Assembly: GCA_036365145.1 (NCBI GenBank)
Contig: JAEOAD010000048.1
Coordinates: forward strand, 14,799,501-14,863,500
Length of the DNA stretch: 64,000 nt
From: Orientallactaga sibirica
Lineage: Eukaryota; Chordata; Mammalia; Rodentia; Dipodidae
Direction of reading: 5' to 3'
Shown here one piece after another: positions 34,059-45,255 of this stretch (its first letter is position 1; each line of letters begins with the position of its first letter). The position numbers and the translations under genes were made by a program. The notes beneath the pieces were generated by a model that worked only from the letters and a program-made list of their open reading frames with translations, was not told where the DNA came from and made no database searches.

Positions 34059-35010
34059 AGAAAGAACGTTCTTTTGCCACAAGGTCTCAAGGATCTAGAA
34101 CCTTCTCAGATACTTTGCAATCATTAAATACTTAATTTGGCACTAATATGCTATGTAAATATTCCCTAGTAGATTCATGTACTGCCTACACTATTATATT
34201 TAAGGAAAGCAGGAAGGTATCAATCAGTCCCTTCTTTTCAATCTTCTCCAATGCACGCAGTAAAGATATCTGACCTTCTGATCCCGATGACTAACATAAC
34301 CCTGCAGGCCAAAGTCAACATTCCTGACCAAGAAACCGGCCCAAGTGGAATTTTAGAAAATGACTTCCCTTACAAGATATGAAATGGTAATGAACACAGT
34401 CTAACTACCAGTTCTCAGACATCATTATGAACTGAGTAATCATACTAGCCTGATTAGATGAACAAGGAATTGTAATTAAATATCTATATAATTTTGACTT
34501 ACTTCCACTAAAATTTTATTGTTAAAGTCATTATGAATTACTACAACAGAGAAAAAGGCCAGCAGCCTCCATTGACTACAATGCACAATGTGTACCATAT
34601 GTTACTTACTGCTCTTTCAGTACAAAGAGATTTCAAATCTTCAACTCAATTATTAATAATTTAAAAGCATGCAACATGTGCCCGCAGAGATACCACATTG
34701 ACAGCACCATATCTGAAGAACTAACCATGTCATTAGACTGTATACCAGAATTCTTAGTTTCCAGCTAGATACTGACATATGAATGCTTTCAATTTACAGA
34801 CAACAATGGTCTTTCAGCAAAGAAAGATACCACAACTGCTATCCAGAACATGCCTCTCATTCCCAGACAGGAAAATTACAATCTGGAACACTGGTACAAG
34901 GTCACAAAGTTAGACACTTGAAACCTCAAAAAAAAATTTAAAAAAATGTAAATCACAGCAGAATGTTTCACTGTATTAGTCTGCTCCCATTAAGATATAT
35001 TTTAATATTG

Positions 35011-35110
35011 AAGGCTGGTCAGGGTGTCTTATCCCTGCAATCTCAGCACCTTGGGAGGCAGAGGTAGGAGGATCACTGAGAGCTGAGGCCAGACTAGTCT
35101 ACAAAGCACT
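35011..35110 (+). repeat. Old B1-like SINE
   Basis: Clear 'gggaggcagaggtaggagg' core with degraded ends. Confidence 0.7.
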
Positions 35111-35344
35111 GAAATCACACTGATAGTAACATCTCCTCATATTACTTTCTTCTAAAAAGAACACGTGCTGTAATTTTTTTCTTCAAATTCCATTGGTTTT
35201 TACTGCTTGGCTCAAAAAATAGTTTTAAATTATATAATTTAACTTTAATATACAGTCAATTCATATTAGGAATGTTTTTAAGTATTCAATTACCATTCTA
35301 GTTTTATTTTCTATTCATATACAGAAATACTATCTCTTACAGTT

Positions 35345-35548
35345 AATTTTATTTATTTATTTATTTATTAGAGACAGAGAGAGGGAAAGAGAGAGAGAAT
35401 AGGCATACCAGGGCCTCTAGCCACTGCAAACAAACTCCAGACGTGTGTGCCCCCTTGTGCATATGGTTTACGTGGGATCTGGAGAATCGAACCAGGATCC
35501 TTAGGCTTCGCAGGCAAGTGCCTTAATGGCTAAGCTCTCTCTCCAGCC
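35345..35548 (-). repeat. DIP-like SINE, D1
   Basis: Reversed. 'ctcttacag' on both sides marks the target duplication. Confidence 0.93.
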
Positions 35549-36431
35549 CTCTTACAGCCATTCGGGGGACCAATAAGAAAACATAGAAACTTCATTTTCC
35601 TCTAAGGCATTCTAGATTACTTGTTTGCTTTTCAACATTGTATTGTTTACTTTTCACAGTAACAGGCTTTACCTGCCATCTTTCAGTGCCAATTTAGTTG
35701 TGTCTAACGAAACATTCCAACTTGTGAGAAAAGTAGGTAAAGCAAGAATAAATGTATTCTTGGTAAAAACTTCTAAGATATTTACAAAAAAAATCAAACC
35801 CATACATTTTAGTCTATCAAGCCTAATCTCTTAAAAGAATTTTCTACTATCTTCTTCTTTTCATTAATTTCTCAAAATGGAAAGAGCACTAGGTGCCCGG
35901 GGTGTTAACATGATAATACTTGTGCTTATAAAATCTGTTTTGCTTTGAAAGTATCTTCCTTAAGTTTTTAAACCAATTTACAGCACTGAGCTATGATTGA
36001 CAAGCAAAATGTTCACATACACACACACACAAGCCAACAAGCTTGGGAGTAAGTCTGTCATGAAACCACCACTAATCTCCCTGTCATTTTCTATACTACC
36101 CCCTTAAAATCTTAAATTCATTTCACTTTTTCTAAAATTAACATTTAATTGGGAGTCTTTCATTCACTACTTAGAAAACAAAATGTTCTAACTTTATTAT
36201 AGTGTTTTCCACCAAGATGCACAAGCTACTACTAATTCTAACAACAAAACAGCCTTCTCTCGATGGCAGTTAGTATGGACACAACTCCAAGTAAGCTCAA
36301 AGGCTTCAAACTATTCATTTCAACTTGTTATAGAATTGATCCTTACAATATGCTACAAAAATCTATACATGGTCTATTAATAACCCCAATTCCAAATTAA
36401 ATCAAATCAAATTTCTAATGGCATGGTTTTA

Positions 36432-36574
36432 GAACTGGGCATGGTGGCACATACTTATAATTCCGGGCACCCAGGAAGCTGAGTCAGGATTACAAAATCA
36501 AAGCCAGCCTGAGCTGCATAGTTAAGACTCTGCCCGCCCCCACTACGCCCACCCAGCATTAAAAAAAAAAAAAG
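36432..36574 (+). repeat. Old B1-like SINE
   Basis: 'actgggcatggtggcacata' head and 'ccagcctgagctgcatag' body, with a C-rich segment before the A12 tail. Confidence 0.7.
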
Positions 36575-36581
36575 GTTTCAA

Positions 36582-36740
36582 AGCCAGGCGTTGTGGCGCA
36601 CACCTTTAATCCCAGCACTCGGGAGGCAGAGGTAGGAGGATCGCCATGAGTTCAAGGCCACCCTGAGACTACATAGTTAATTCCAGGTCAGCCTGGACCA
36701 GAGAGAGACCCTACCTCGAAAAAACAAAACAAAACAAAAG
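36582..36740 (+). repeat. B1 SINE
   Basis: Full length with 'ggtttcaaa' on both sides. Confidence 0.94.
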
Positions 36741-36868
36741 GTTTCAAACTGGTTTCAAACAGTTGGGCAAGGTATAAAAAGTTGAAAAGTTTAAGTATGC
36801 TTTGTAATGAGTTTAATTTAATAAAATTTAGTCAAAGCCATCAAAAAATAAAGTTAAAATACCTACAT

Positions 36869-37068
36869 TGGGAGCTGGAGAGATGGCTTAGCAGTTAAGG
36901 GGCCCGCCTGCGAAGCCTAAGAACACCCGTTTGAATCTCCAGGTCCCACATTTAGCCAGACACAAAAGTGACACAAGGGCGCACGCGTCTGGAGTTCCTT
37001 CACAGCAGCTGAGAGACCGCTAGTGCACCCATTCTCTCTCATGCTCTCTCTCTCTCTCTCTCAAAAAG
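36869..37068 (+). repeat. DIP-like SINE, D2 with deletion
   Basis: Target 'cctacattggg' on both sides. A deletion of about 30 bp removes the CTCF-like core. Confidence 0.9.
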
Positions 37069-37252
37069 AAATGCCTACATTGGGTCAAATTAACAACTGT
37101 TAACACTAAACTAGATGCTATCTTGAAAACATAATACATTACAATAAAGGAAATGAGCAAAATTAAGCAGAAGGATTTCACCACTCTACATAAAAATTTC
37201 TGTATTCCATGCACACACATCAAATGAAGCCCATATGTAAGAAATAAGAAGC

Positions 37253-37360
37253 AAGGTGTGGTGGTGTATGCCAGTAATCCCAGCACTCAGCAGGATGAGG
37301 CAGGACTATGCTGAGTTCAAAGTCACACTGCCCTACATAATAAGATCTTGACAGGGTGCA
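37253..37360 (+). repeat. Old B1-like SINE
   Basis: 'ggtgtggtggtgtatgccag' head and 'gagttcaaagtcacactg' body. Confidence 0.6.
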
Positions 37361-37480
37361 GGGAAGATGTTTAGCCCATAAAGACTCTCCCCCAACTTAA
37401 GAAAACACACTATACAGGTAACAATCCCAACATCACCTCTAAATTCCATATAGTTTCACTAAAGTTTCAATTTCACCTAC

Positions 37481-37551
37481 CTTTCTTCTCTGAGAGATGT
37501 TGAGGGCACCAAAGTCATTAAACAAGGATGAAGCAGGTGAAGTTAGAGGAT
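37481..37551 (-). CDS. PAN3: PAN3 exon 4
   Basis: 71 bp. The first two bases complete an Asp codon split with exon 3, then 23 codons follow (DPLTSPASSLFNDFG... ending SQRRK). The acceptor is ccttccag and the donor AAG|GTAGGT. This Ser/Pro-rich stretch belongs to the disordered linker of PAN3 and matches the mammalian protein nearly residue for residue. Exon 4 alone is not a multiple of three, but exons 3 and 4 together are 138 bp. Confidence 0.95.
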
Positions 37552-38239
37552 CTGGAAGGCAAGTTACATAAGTTTCCACACAACAATTCATAGATCTAAG
37601 AAATGTTAACTTAATAATGCCTGCTTATAGTAATAAAAGCTGTACACAATAATTTAACTTAGTACCTCACAGTGAACAGTCACATATTTTCTAAGCAAAT
37701 AAAACAGATGAATAGCTTAATTTCACACTTGTTTACCATGTATCTATTCAGAAGTTTTATAGATTGGGTTACCTCTATTTGATTCAAATGAAAGAAAAAT
37801 AAAATAGGGGAAACAGCCTCTTAATCACATTACTGTAATTCCCATTACACAGGGAATTATGTTTATGAAGGAAATAAATCTATCCAAAGTAAGTGTTTAT
37901 GTTGAGACCACATCCTGAGGATAAACCAAACTTAAGATTTAAAAACACCAGCAAGGCCTTAAAACCAGATATCTACTCTACACACTATCTCATACTTTTA
38001 AATTTATCAACACATATATGACATTCTTAGTAAAAAAGCTAAGGTAATTATTAAGTTTTTAAAGATGCAATTAAATGTTTCTAAACATAGACACAGAATC
38101 CAAAGACTTTACATACTCAAGATTTCATTATTCTGCAAGCAGAAGTTATAAAAAAAATTTACAACTCTTACAAATCAGAAGTTTCTGCAAAGGTGGCAAG
38201 AGAGGCAATGAAATAATTAATTTTCACTTGTGAGCATCA

Positions 38240-38620
38240 ATCAATCCTGTGTTTCTTGTTTATTTTCATGGTGTGGTGCTGTGTGTAGGTGTGTATGCAT
38301 GTGGACACTTGTGTGCAAGTGCACGTGGAGGCAAGAGGCTGAGGTCAGGCATCCTCCTCCACTGAAGTGCTCCACCCCATGTACTGAGGCAGGGTCTGTA
38401 GGAGAGCCCACAGCTTGCCTGTTGGACCATTCCAGCCACGGAGCTTGCCCAACAGATTCTCTCTCTCTCTCTCTCTGCCTTGTGAGCACTGGGATGACAG
38501 ACAGGCCATCACACTTATTGACATGTAAAAGGGCACTGGAGATCTGAACTCTGGTCTCACCCTGCCCCTTGTCCATTGCCCAGCAAGCTCTTTATCCACC
38601 AAGTTATCTCCCCAGTCCTG
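38240..38620 (-). repeat. Old rodent SINE, B3/RSINE1-type
   Basis: TG-rich start, 'gaggcaagaggctgaggtca', a short (TC)n run and a terminal 'ccaccaagttatctccccag', resembling the element at 33310. Confidence 0.5.
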
Positions 38621-38627
38621 GTTTTTT

Positions 38628-38780
38628 GTGGTTTTTTTTTTTAAGGTAGGGTCTCACTCTAGTTCCAGCTGACCCGGAATTCACTCTGCATTCTCAGGGT
38701 GGCCTCGAACTCATGGTGATCCTCCTACCTCTCCCTCCCGAGTACTGGGATTAAAGGCATGTGCCACCATGCCCGGCTTT
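38628..38780 (-). repeat. B1 SINE
   Basis: Reversed full-length B1 with 'cagtcctg' on both sides. Confidence 0.92.
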
Positions 38781-39334
38781 TTCAGTCCTGTATTTTTTAA
38801 TCTAAACAGATTATCTGTACAATCCTAAAAAAATATTAAATGCACTCACTGAAAGAAACTTTAAGTTTCATCTTTATATAGCACACAGATTGTTGCTTAA
38901 GTTCTCTGCCTTCTATCTAGATTTTTATAGACTGGCCATTTCTAGGACTGAAAATTGACTTAATATGAGATAATAATACAAAGAAAACCTAATAAGTAGC
39001 AAGATAAAATGTTTTATGTAATTTATATACTTAAGGCATTTAAAAGAGGTATTATTAATATGTATTATGAATCCTTTGTGTTACCTTTGATAGCATTTCT
39101 TAAAGTCAGCATGTAAACTCTATGGGAATATTAAAATATAAAATACTTTAGAAATTAGCTTATGATATTTTATTTAACAATAAAATGTTATTTTTCTATA
39201 GCACAAGATTGAAACATAAGATGTCTATTACAAGAAATAATCAACATGCTAATTTTTATTCTCATTATTATTACTGACATTTTTTTGATCCAGGTTGTTA
39301 GCACTCAACTTTTATGTTTAAAAAAAATATACTG

Positions 39335-39530
39335 TGGGGGTGGAGAAATGGCTTAGTGGCTAAGGTGCTTGCCTGCAAAGCCAAAGGACCCAGATTCAGT
39401 TCCCAGTACCCACATAAGACCAGATATACAATGTGGCACACGGATCTGGAGTGTGTCTAGTGGCTGGAGGCCCTGGTGCACCCATTCTATCTGCTTCTTT
39501 CTCTCTCTCAAATAAATAAATAAGAAATAT
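39335..39530 (+). repeat. DIP-like SINE, D1
   Basis: Near full length with small deletions in the body. Confidence 0.9.
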
Positions 39531-39829
39531 TCACACATATAGTCCACTGGAGTGTAACAGTTCTTGTCAAAGAAATAAGAACAGTTCAGTAAACTATCAA
39601 AGGCAGCAATGGAATTAGGTTCATGCTGATCAAGCAGCAGTGATGGTCAGGAACGTGTCGGGCTCTTGATTACTACATGCATACATTCATACAAACAGAA
39701 AAATGGAAGACATGAACCTTAAAAGTTATCCCTCAGTAGGAAGATAGCTGGTCAGTTTTATTTTCTACTTAACACCTGTTCACAATTTCCAAAATGTCCT
39801 CAATAGCACACTGCTTTTAGAACTAGAAT

Positions 39830-39836
<7 letters not shown>

Positions 39837-39873
<37 letters not shown>
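39837..39873 (+). repeat. (CA)18 microsatellite = (UG)18 in PAN3 pre-mRNA
   Basis: Uninterrupted CA repeat, preceded by a short AT stretch. On the PAN3 strand it begins at position +22 of intron 3. Confidence 0.97.
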
Positions 39874-39875
<2 letters not shown>

Positions 39876-39894
39876 CAAAGGGATCAGGTCTTAC

Positions 39895-39961
39895 CATGGC
39901 CTGCATATGGCTTGGCACTGTCATTGAGAAGGCTTGGGGAGCTGCTACTACTAGTCATTCT
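39895..39961 (-). CDS. PAN3: PAN3 exon 3
   Basis: 67 bp, 22 codons plus one base (RMTSSSSSPSLLNDSAKPYA, then GH and the first base of Asp). The acceptor is ttatttttcag and the donor ATG|GTAAGA. It encodes a Ser-rich part of the disordered linker. The residues YAGH differ from the human protein as I remember it (YSAH), a normal between-species change. Skipping exon 3 alone would shift the frame. Confidence 0.95.
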
Positions 39962-40619
39962 CTGAAAAATAAAATAAGCAAAAAGGGTCACTCAGAAATT
40001 CCGAATTAAAGCATTTCAACAGTATGACTACTTGCTTCCTCCCCTTCAATCTATCTTTCCAAATTACTGACAAAGAAATCTTCCTTTCTAAGCACTTTAC
40101 TGCTTGGACTACAAGTGTCTATACAAAAACTGCCAGAGATTCCTGAAGCATATCAAATCCCAGTTGTCTCACCAGCCATGTACTTAGAGGCAAAGCTGCA
40201 GAACTATTCTGAATTGCAAACCCATGGTTGATTAAGTTGGGCAAGACAGATAACTAAGTATCCTTGTCCATAAAATATGAACTCCAATATTCATCCAACA
40301 AGATGTAAAGTGACTGAAGTCAATAAATGCTCTACTATCCTCTCAATTCTTGTATGCTATGTAGTAAGGCTATTTCTGTTTTCTAAGCACACTCTCTGCT
40401 TTCCTCCTAACCCAGAAGGCCCTTCAAACTCTCTCAATTTCCTCATACAGCATCTAACTCAATACCTTGAGAAGCACAAGTTAGGAATTCTCAGCTCTGA
40501 CTTTGACTATGTAATCTCAAGCTCACTCAATTTCTTACTCAGTTTTTGTGTAATTAGAAAGGGAAAAGGCAGGGCAAGTTCTTGAGGTGATTTTCAACAC
40601 AAAAACTATATAAATATGT

Positions 40620-40755
40620 TGGGCCTGTGGTGCACACATACAATCCCTGCACTTCAGTGGTGAGGCGGGAGGAGGAGGAATTCAGTCATCCTTGGCTGTA
40701 TCATCGGTCCCAGGCCAGACCAGGCTATAGGAGATCCTATCTCAAAGAAAAAAAG
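40620..40755 (+). repeat. Old B1-like SINE
   Basis: 'gggcctgtggtgcacacata' head and 'caggctataggagatcctat' 3' end. Confidence 0.6.
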
Positions 40756-40842
40756 AAATCCTGAAATTGTGGCTAATAGGCAATCAAAATAAGGTACGAC
40801 TATACATTAAATACTAAATTCTTCGTTAAAAAATAAGCCACG

Positions 40843-41058
40843 AGGGCTGGAGAGATGGCTTAGCGGTTAAGGTGTTTGCCTGCGCAGCCAAAGGATCCTG
40901 GTTCGATTCTCCAGGACCCACATAAGCCAGATGCACGAGGGGCACATGCATCCAGAGTTCGTTCACAGTGGCTGGAGGCCCTGGCATTCCCATTCTCTGC
41001 CTCTCTTCTCTCTCTCTCTCTCTGCTTGCAAATAAATAAAAAGTTTTCTTTTTTTAAA
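40843..41058 (+). repeat. DIP-like SINE, D1
   Basis: First of five SINEs each preceded by an 'aagccacgag'-like target (40835-40844). Confidence 0.93.
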
Positions 41059-41077
41059 GTTAAAATAAAAAGCCATG

Positions 41078-41300
41078 AGGGCTGAAGAGATGGCTTAGTG
41101 GTTAAGGCACTTGCCTGCAAAGCAAAGGACCCACGTTCAACTCCCCAGGACCCATGTAAGCCAGATGCACAAGGTGTAGCATGAGTCTGGAGTTCTTTTG
41201 CAGTAGCTGGAACCCCTGATGTGCCTATTCTCTCTCTCTGGATTTTTCTCTCTCCCTCCCTTTCTTTCTCAAATAAATAAAAATAAAATATTAAAGAAAA
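41078..41300 (+). repeat. DIP-like SINE, D1
   Basis: Second in the row, preceded by 'aagccatgag' (41070-41079). Confidence 0.92.
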
Positions 41301-41310
41301 AAAAAGCCAC

Positions 41311-41462
41311 GAGCTGTGTGTGGTGGTGCACACCTTTAATCCCAGTACTTGGGAGGCAGAGGTAGGGGAATTGGCATGAGTTCAAGGCCATCCTGAGCAT
41401 ACATAGCGAATTACAGGTCAGCCTGAGCTAGAGTGAGACCCTCCCTCAAAGGAAAAAAAAAA
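41311..41462 (+). repeat. B1 SINE
   Basis: Third in the row, preceded by 'aagccacgag' (41304-41313). Confidence 0.92.
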
Positions 41463-41471
41463 AAGCCACTT

Positions 41472-41610
41472 GCTGGGCATGGTGGCACATACCTTTAATC
41501 CCCACACTTGGGAGGCAAAGGTAGGAGAACTGGCATGAGTTGGAAGCCACTCTGAAACTACATAGTGAATTTCAGGTCAGCCTGGGCTAGAGTGAGACCA
41601 TACCTTAAAA
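41472..41610 (+). repeat. B1 SINE
   Basis: Fourth in the row, preceded by 'aagccacttg' (41463-41472). Confidence 0.92.
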
Positions 41611-41621
41611 AAGAAAAAAAT

Positions 41622-41806
41622 GAGCTGGGCATGGTAGTGCATACCTTTAATCCCAGCACTTGGCAGGCAGAGGTAGGAGGATTGCAATGAGTTCAAGGCC
41701 TCCCTGAAACTACATAGTAAATTCCAAGTCAGCCTGAGCTAGAGTGAGACCCTACCTCGAAAAAAAAAAAACCAAAAAAGAAAAAGAAAAAATTGAAAAA
41801 CAAAAA
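41622..41806 (+). repeat. B1 SINE
   Basis: Fifth in the row, with a long A-rich tail. The target word returns after it as 'aagccactca' (41807-41816). Confidence 0.92.
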
Positions 41807-42280
41807 AAGCCACTCATGTTCATGACTATGCACATTTACTTAACTGTCCACAATTCAAATTATTCTTAGGGTGCATATCTACATAGTACTTTAGTTTTAT
41901 AGAAATAAGCTTATTTCAGTTAATTAATATTAGTTTCTTAGAACCCATTAAAGTCAGTTATACTTAAAATATAGAGTAAGCAAGACAATGCCAGAGGCCC
42001 ATGGCAGTATGTCACAGAAGCAAGAAAAGGGACCTTTTCTCTTGTGACACCCTTATATTACAGCAGCTTTTCCATTAACAACACTAGAAATATTTCCTAA
42101 CTTAATTCCAAAATTCTGCTATGTCAATCTACAAAAAAAAAAAAAAAAAAAGGATCAACAAATGTTCTCATAATGCCGTCATATAAAAAGAGCAAAATGG
42201 GTTTAAAAAATTCAAAGACACTGTTAATAAGACATCCTCGAGTACTATCACTTTAAATGTAACATTTAGAAGATAAATCC

Positions 42281-42695
42281 AGGGCTGTAGAAATGGCTCA
42301 GGGGTTAAAGGCACTTGTTTGCAGAGCTTAACAACCAGGGTTCGATTCTCGAAGATCCAGATATACAAAGTGGTACATGCAACCGGGCATGGAGGCGCTC
42401 GCCTTTAGTCCCAGCACTCAGGAGGCAGAGGTAGGAGGATTGCTGTGAGTTCCAGGCCAGCCTGAGACTACAGAGTGAATTCCAGGTCAGCCTGGACTAG
42501 TGAGACCCTACCTCAAAAAGAAAAATAAAAAAAGAAAAGAAAAAAAGAAAAAGAAAAACAAAGTGGTACATGCATCTGGAGTTTGTTTATAGTGACAGGT
42601 ATGTTATAGTGACAGGCCCAGGTGTGCACACGCAAACACACACACACTTTCTCTCCCTCTTTCTCTCTCTCTCCCCTCACAAATAAAGAAATATT
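42281..42695 (+). repeat. DIP-like SINE interrupted by a B1
   Basis: The head and first body part (42281-42381) and the remainder (42560-42695) belong to one element. A short 'gttatagtgacagg' repeat sits in the second part. Confidence 0.9.
42382..42559 (+). repeat. B1 SINE nested in DIP
   Basis: Flanked by 'aaagtggtacatgca' at 42367-42381 and 42560-42574. Confidence 0.95.
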
Positions 42696-42696
42696 C

Positions 42697-42905
42697 TGGG
42701 CTGGAGAGGTGGCTTAGCAGTTAAGGTGCTTGCCTGCAAAGCCTAAGGACTCAGGTTCATTTCCCCAGTGCCCACATAAGCCAGATGTACAAGGTGGTAC
42801 ATGCATGTGGAGTTCATTTGCAGTGGCTGAAGGCCCTGACATGCCCATTCTCTCTTCTCTCTCTCCCTCTGCCTCTTTCTCTCTCAAATAAATATTTTTA
42901 AAATG
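42697..42905 (+). repeat. DIP-like SINE, D1
   Basis: Full length, directly after the interrupted copy. Confidence 0.92.
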
Positions 42906-43094
42906 TTTAAAATAATCCAAAAAATTACAACATCAAGCCAGCAATAAGCTTTTACATGCAAAGAATGTTTCTGAGAGAAACCCTAGGAAGCTGGTACTAG
43001 GAAATGTGCTCTACGAAAGTTAACAGGGTGTTTGGTGGGCAGGGATGGGGAACTCCTTTATACACACACACATATACACACATGTACATATATA

Positions 43095-43289
43095 TAATTT
43101 ATTTTTGAGAGAGAGATAAAGAGGCATATAAGAGAGAGAATGGGCACGCCAGGGCCTCTAGTCACTGCAAATGAACTCCAGATGCATACTCAACCTTGTG
43201 CATCTGGCTTACACGGATACTGGACAATCAAACCTGTCTTTAGGCTTAGCAGGCGAGTGTCTTAACCACTAAGCCATCCCTACAGCCCA
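43095..43289 (-). repeat. DIP-like SINE, D1
   Basis: Reversed. Could pair with the plus-strand copies on either side. Confidence 0.9.
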
Positions 43290-43317
43290 GGGGAGCTCCA
43301 CCCTCCACACCAAAAGC

Positions 43318-43518
43318 TGTGGTTAAGTGGTTAATGGTTAAGGTGCTTGCCTGCAAAACCAAAGGACTCAGGTTTGATTCCCCAGGTCCTACATAAAGCC
43401 AGATGTGCAAGGTAGCACATGCATCTGGCTAGAGGCCCTGGTGCACCCATTCTCCCTCATTCACTCACTCTCCCTCTCTCTCAAATAAGTAAATAAATAT
43501 TAAAAAAAAAAAAAAAAA
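43318..43518 (+). repeat. DIP-like SINE, D1
   Basis: The head is degraded before 'ggttaaggtgcttgcctgc'. The body lacks about 20 bp before 'ctagaggccctgg'. A16 tail. Confidence 0.88.
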
Positions 43519-43521
43519 CTG

Positions 43522-43765
43522 GGCTAGGGATACATCTCAATTGGTATAGTGCTTGCCTAAGATGCATGAATCTTTGGGTTTGATCCCCCAGCACCAAAAT
43601 CTGGGCATGGTGGCACACACCTGTAATCCTAGCCCTTGGGAGGTAAAGGCAAGAGAGTCAGAAGTTCAAAGTAACCGTTGGTTGCTGCAAGTTTGTGGGC
43701 CAACCTGGGCTATATAAGACCCTGTCTCAAAAGTAACACATACACACACACACACACACACTTAT
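43522..43765 (+). repeat. B4-like SINE (ID unit fused to B1 unit)
   Basis: An ID-type head with 'gcttgcctaagatgcatgaa' and 'gggtttgatcccccagcacc' runs straight into a B1-type unit ('ctgggcatggtggcacacac', 'ctgggctatataagaccct'). This is the composite layout of rodent B4. Ends in a (CA)n tail. Confidence 0.78.
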
Positions 43766-44025
43766 TATTAAATATAATTAAATACATACAAATATGTGCA
43801 ACAAGTCTCCATCTCTCCTCTGTATACTTCACTGCCACCACAACCCCTACCAATGAAAGCTCTGATCCCAAACCTACAGGAGATGCTTAATTGCATCCAG
43901 CTCTCTCAGCAGCAATTAAAGCCTCCCCTCCCACCCAAACAATTTAAGAATAAATGAACCCTCTAGTGCCCCTCCCCCTGGCACAAAAGTCACTGCTTAC
44001 TGTACTGTAAATCCACTAAGAATAC

Positions 44026-44147
44026 CTGCATCAAGGGATACTTTGTTTCTATGGGGCTTCCAAATCCATTGACGCCAATAAAGCTGGTGCTGAAATAGGA
44101 ATCTGTGAGACTTGTATCAGTTAAAGCACCTCCATCCATTCCAGGAA
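44026..44147 (-). CDS. PAN3: PAN3 exon 2
   Basis: 122 bp. Two bases complete an Ile codon split with exon 1, then 40 codons follow, starting PGMDGGALTDTSLTDSYFS and ending PIETKYPLMQ. The acceptor cttctctttcag is strong. The donor CAG|GTATTC departs from the consensus at +4 to +6 and may be the weakest of the five. The sequence is nearly invariant relative to mammalian PAN3 as I recall it, with one conservative Val-to-Ile change (SPIETK). Skipping this exon alone would break the frame. Confidence 0.97.
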
Positions 44148-44306
44148 CTGAAAGAGAAGAAAAATTCAAGTATTTAAAATTATTTAAAAGGGCAAAAAAA
44201 TCAACTGGTTCTATGTTCCTAAGTTTGAAAGTCCTAAATCTGTTACATTTCATTTATCAGTTCACAAGTCAAGATCAAGTAAGATTTACAATGGCTCTAT
44301 AAAGCT

Positions 44307-44395
44307 TTTTAATTTTTGGGTTTTTGAGACAGGGTCTCACTCTAGCTCAGGCTGATGTGGAATTCACTGAGTAGTCAGCCTCAGGCTGTATGTAA
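44307..44395 (-). repeat. B1 3' fragment
   Basis: 'gagacagggtctcactctag' and the following 'ctcaggctgatgtggaattc' only. Confidence 0.8.
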
Positions 44396-44816
44396 TACTA
44401 AATCTAGCAGTCACCACACACAGCATGAAGAAACCACCCTTGCGTTTCTAGTTTCCTAGTCAAGCTTCCTTCCATAATTTAGCAAAAGGACAAACAAGCC
44501 ATCATGACTTCTGGGAGCAATCATGTGACAGAAACAGAGGCAACTTTGTAAAGACTGTTTCCCTTCCAGAACAAATCCAATTTTCTCTCTTCTTCCTATT
44601 TTCCACAAGCTAATACAATAGAACAATTGTTAAGCACACGAGAACTCACCATGTCCATCTATATACTTACACCTGAGTTACAGTTCAGGAAAGGGAAATC
44701 ATACTTCAAGAGCAGTTAGAGAAAAAAAAACTGCTAAATCTATGATATATTATTCCATCCTATGTAGGTTATGAAGATAATGACATTGTTAATTCACTAA
44801 GAAAAGCATGGCCTGG

Positions 44817-45024
44817 GGCTGGAGAGAGGGCTTAGCAGTTAAGGTGCTGGCCTGAAAGTCAAAGGACCCAGGTTCTATTCCCCAGGTTCTATTCTATTCA
44901 TAAGCCAGATGCACAAGATGGCACATGCATATGAAGTTCATCTGCAGCAGCTTGGAGGCCCTAGTGTGCCCATTCTCTCTATCTGCATCTGTCTTTCTCT
45001 CTCTCTAATAATAATAAAAATAAA
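44817..45024 (+). repeat. DIP-like SINE, D1
   Basis: A short internal repeat 'caggttctattc' follows the B box. It and the next copy together are flanked by 'aaaagcatggcctg' (about 44802 and 45268). Confidence 0.92.
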
Positions 45025-45255
45025 GGGGCTGGAGAGATTACTTAGTGGTTAAGGTGTTTGCCTGCAAAGCCAAAGGATCCCGGTTCAATTCTCCAGGACC
45101 CACATCAGCCAGATGCACAAGGGGGCGCATGCATCTGGAGTTCATTTGCAATGGCTTGAGGCCCTGGCGTGCCCATTCATTCTCTCTATCTCTTTGCATC
45201 TTTATCTCTCTCAAATAAATAAATAAATAAAATATATTTTTAAAAATAAATAATA
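45025..45255 (+). repeat. DIP-like SINE, D1
   Basis: Full length with an intact 'gcacaagggggcgcatgc' segment, inserted in the tail of the preceding copy. Confidence 0.93.

Larger units (their letters stand above)
19298..37480 (-). other. PAN3: PAN3 intron 4
   Basis: 18,183 bp between exon 5 and exon 4, GT-AG. It holds SINEs, two MaLR-type LTRs, MER5A, MIR and L2 fossils and the RPL37A processed pseudogene. I recognise nothing in about 19,310-20,125, 21,450-21,665, 21,985-22,435, 23,135-23,385, 24,010-24,700, 26,640-27,320, 30,305-30,695, 30,910-31,550, 31,760-32,350, 32,535-32,870, 33,035-33,300, 34,060-35,005 and 35,555-36,430. Confidence 0.9.
37552..39894 (-). other. PAN3: PAN3 intron 3
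   Basis: 2,343 bp. Contains an old SINE (38240-38620), one B1, one DIP and a (CA)18 microsatellite just inside the exon 3 donor. About 37,570-38,225 and 38,785-39,330 show nothing recognisable. Confidence 0.92.
39962..44025 (-). other. PAN3: PAN3 intron 2
   Basis: 4,064 bp and almost filled by SINEs from 40,620 to 43,765. About 39,975-40,615, 41,820-42,275 and 43,770-44,020 hold nothing I recognise. Confidence 0.93.

Noticed and set aside
40860..41333. 157-codon open frame on the minus strand
   Set aside because: It runs through two DIP SINEs. Many other short frames share the same peptide words because they come from the same SINE.
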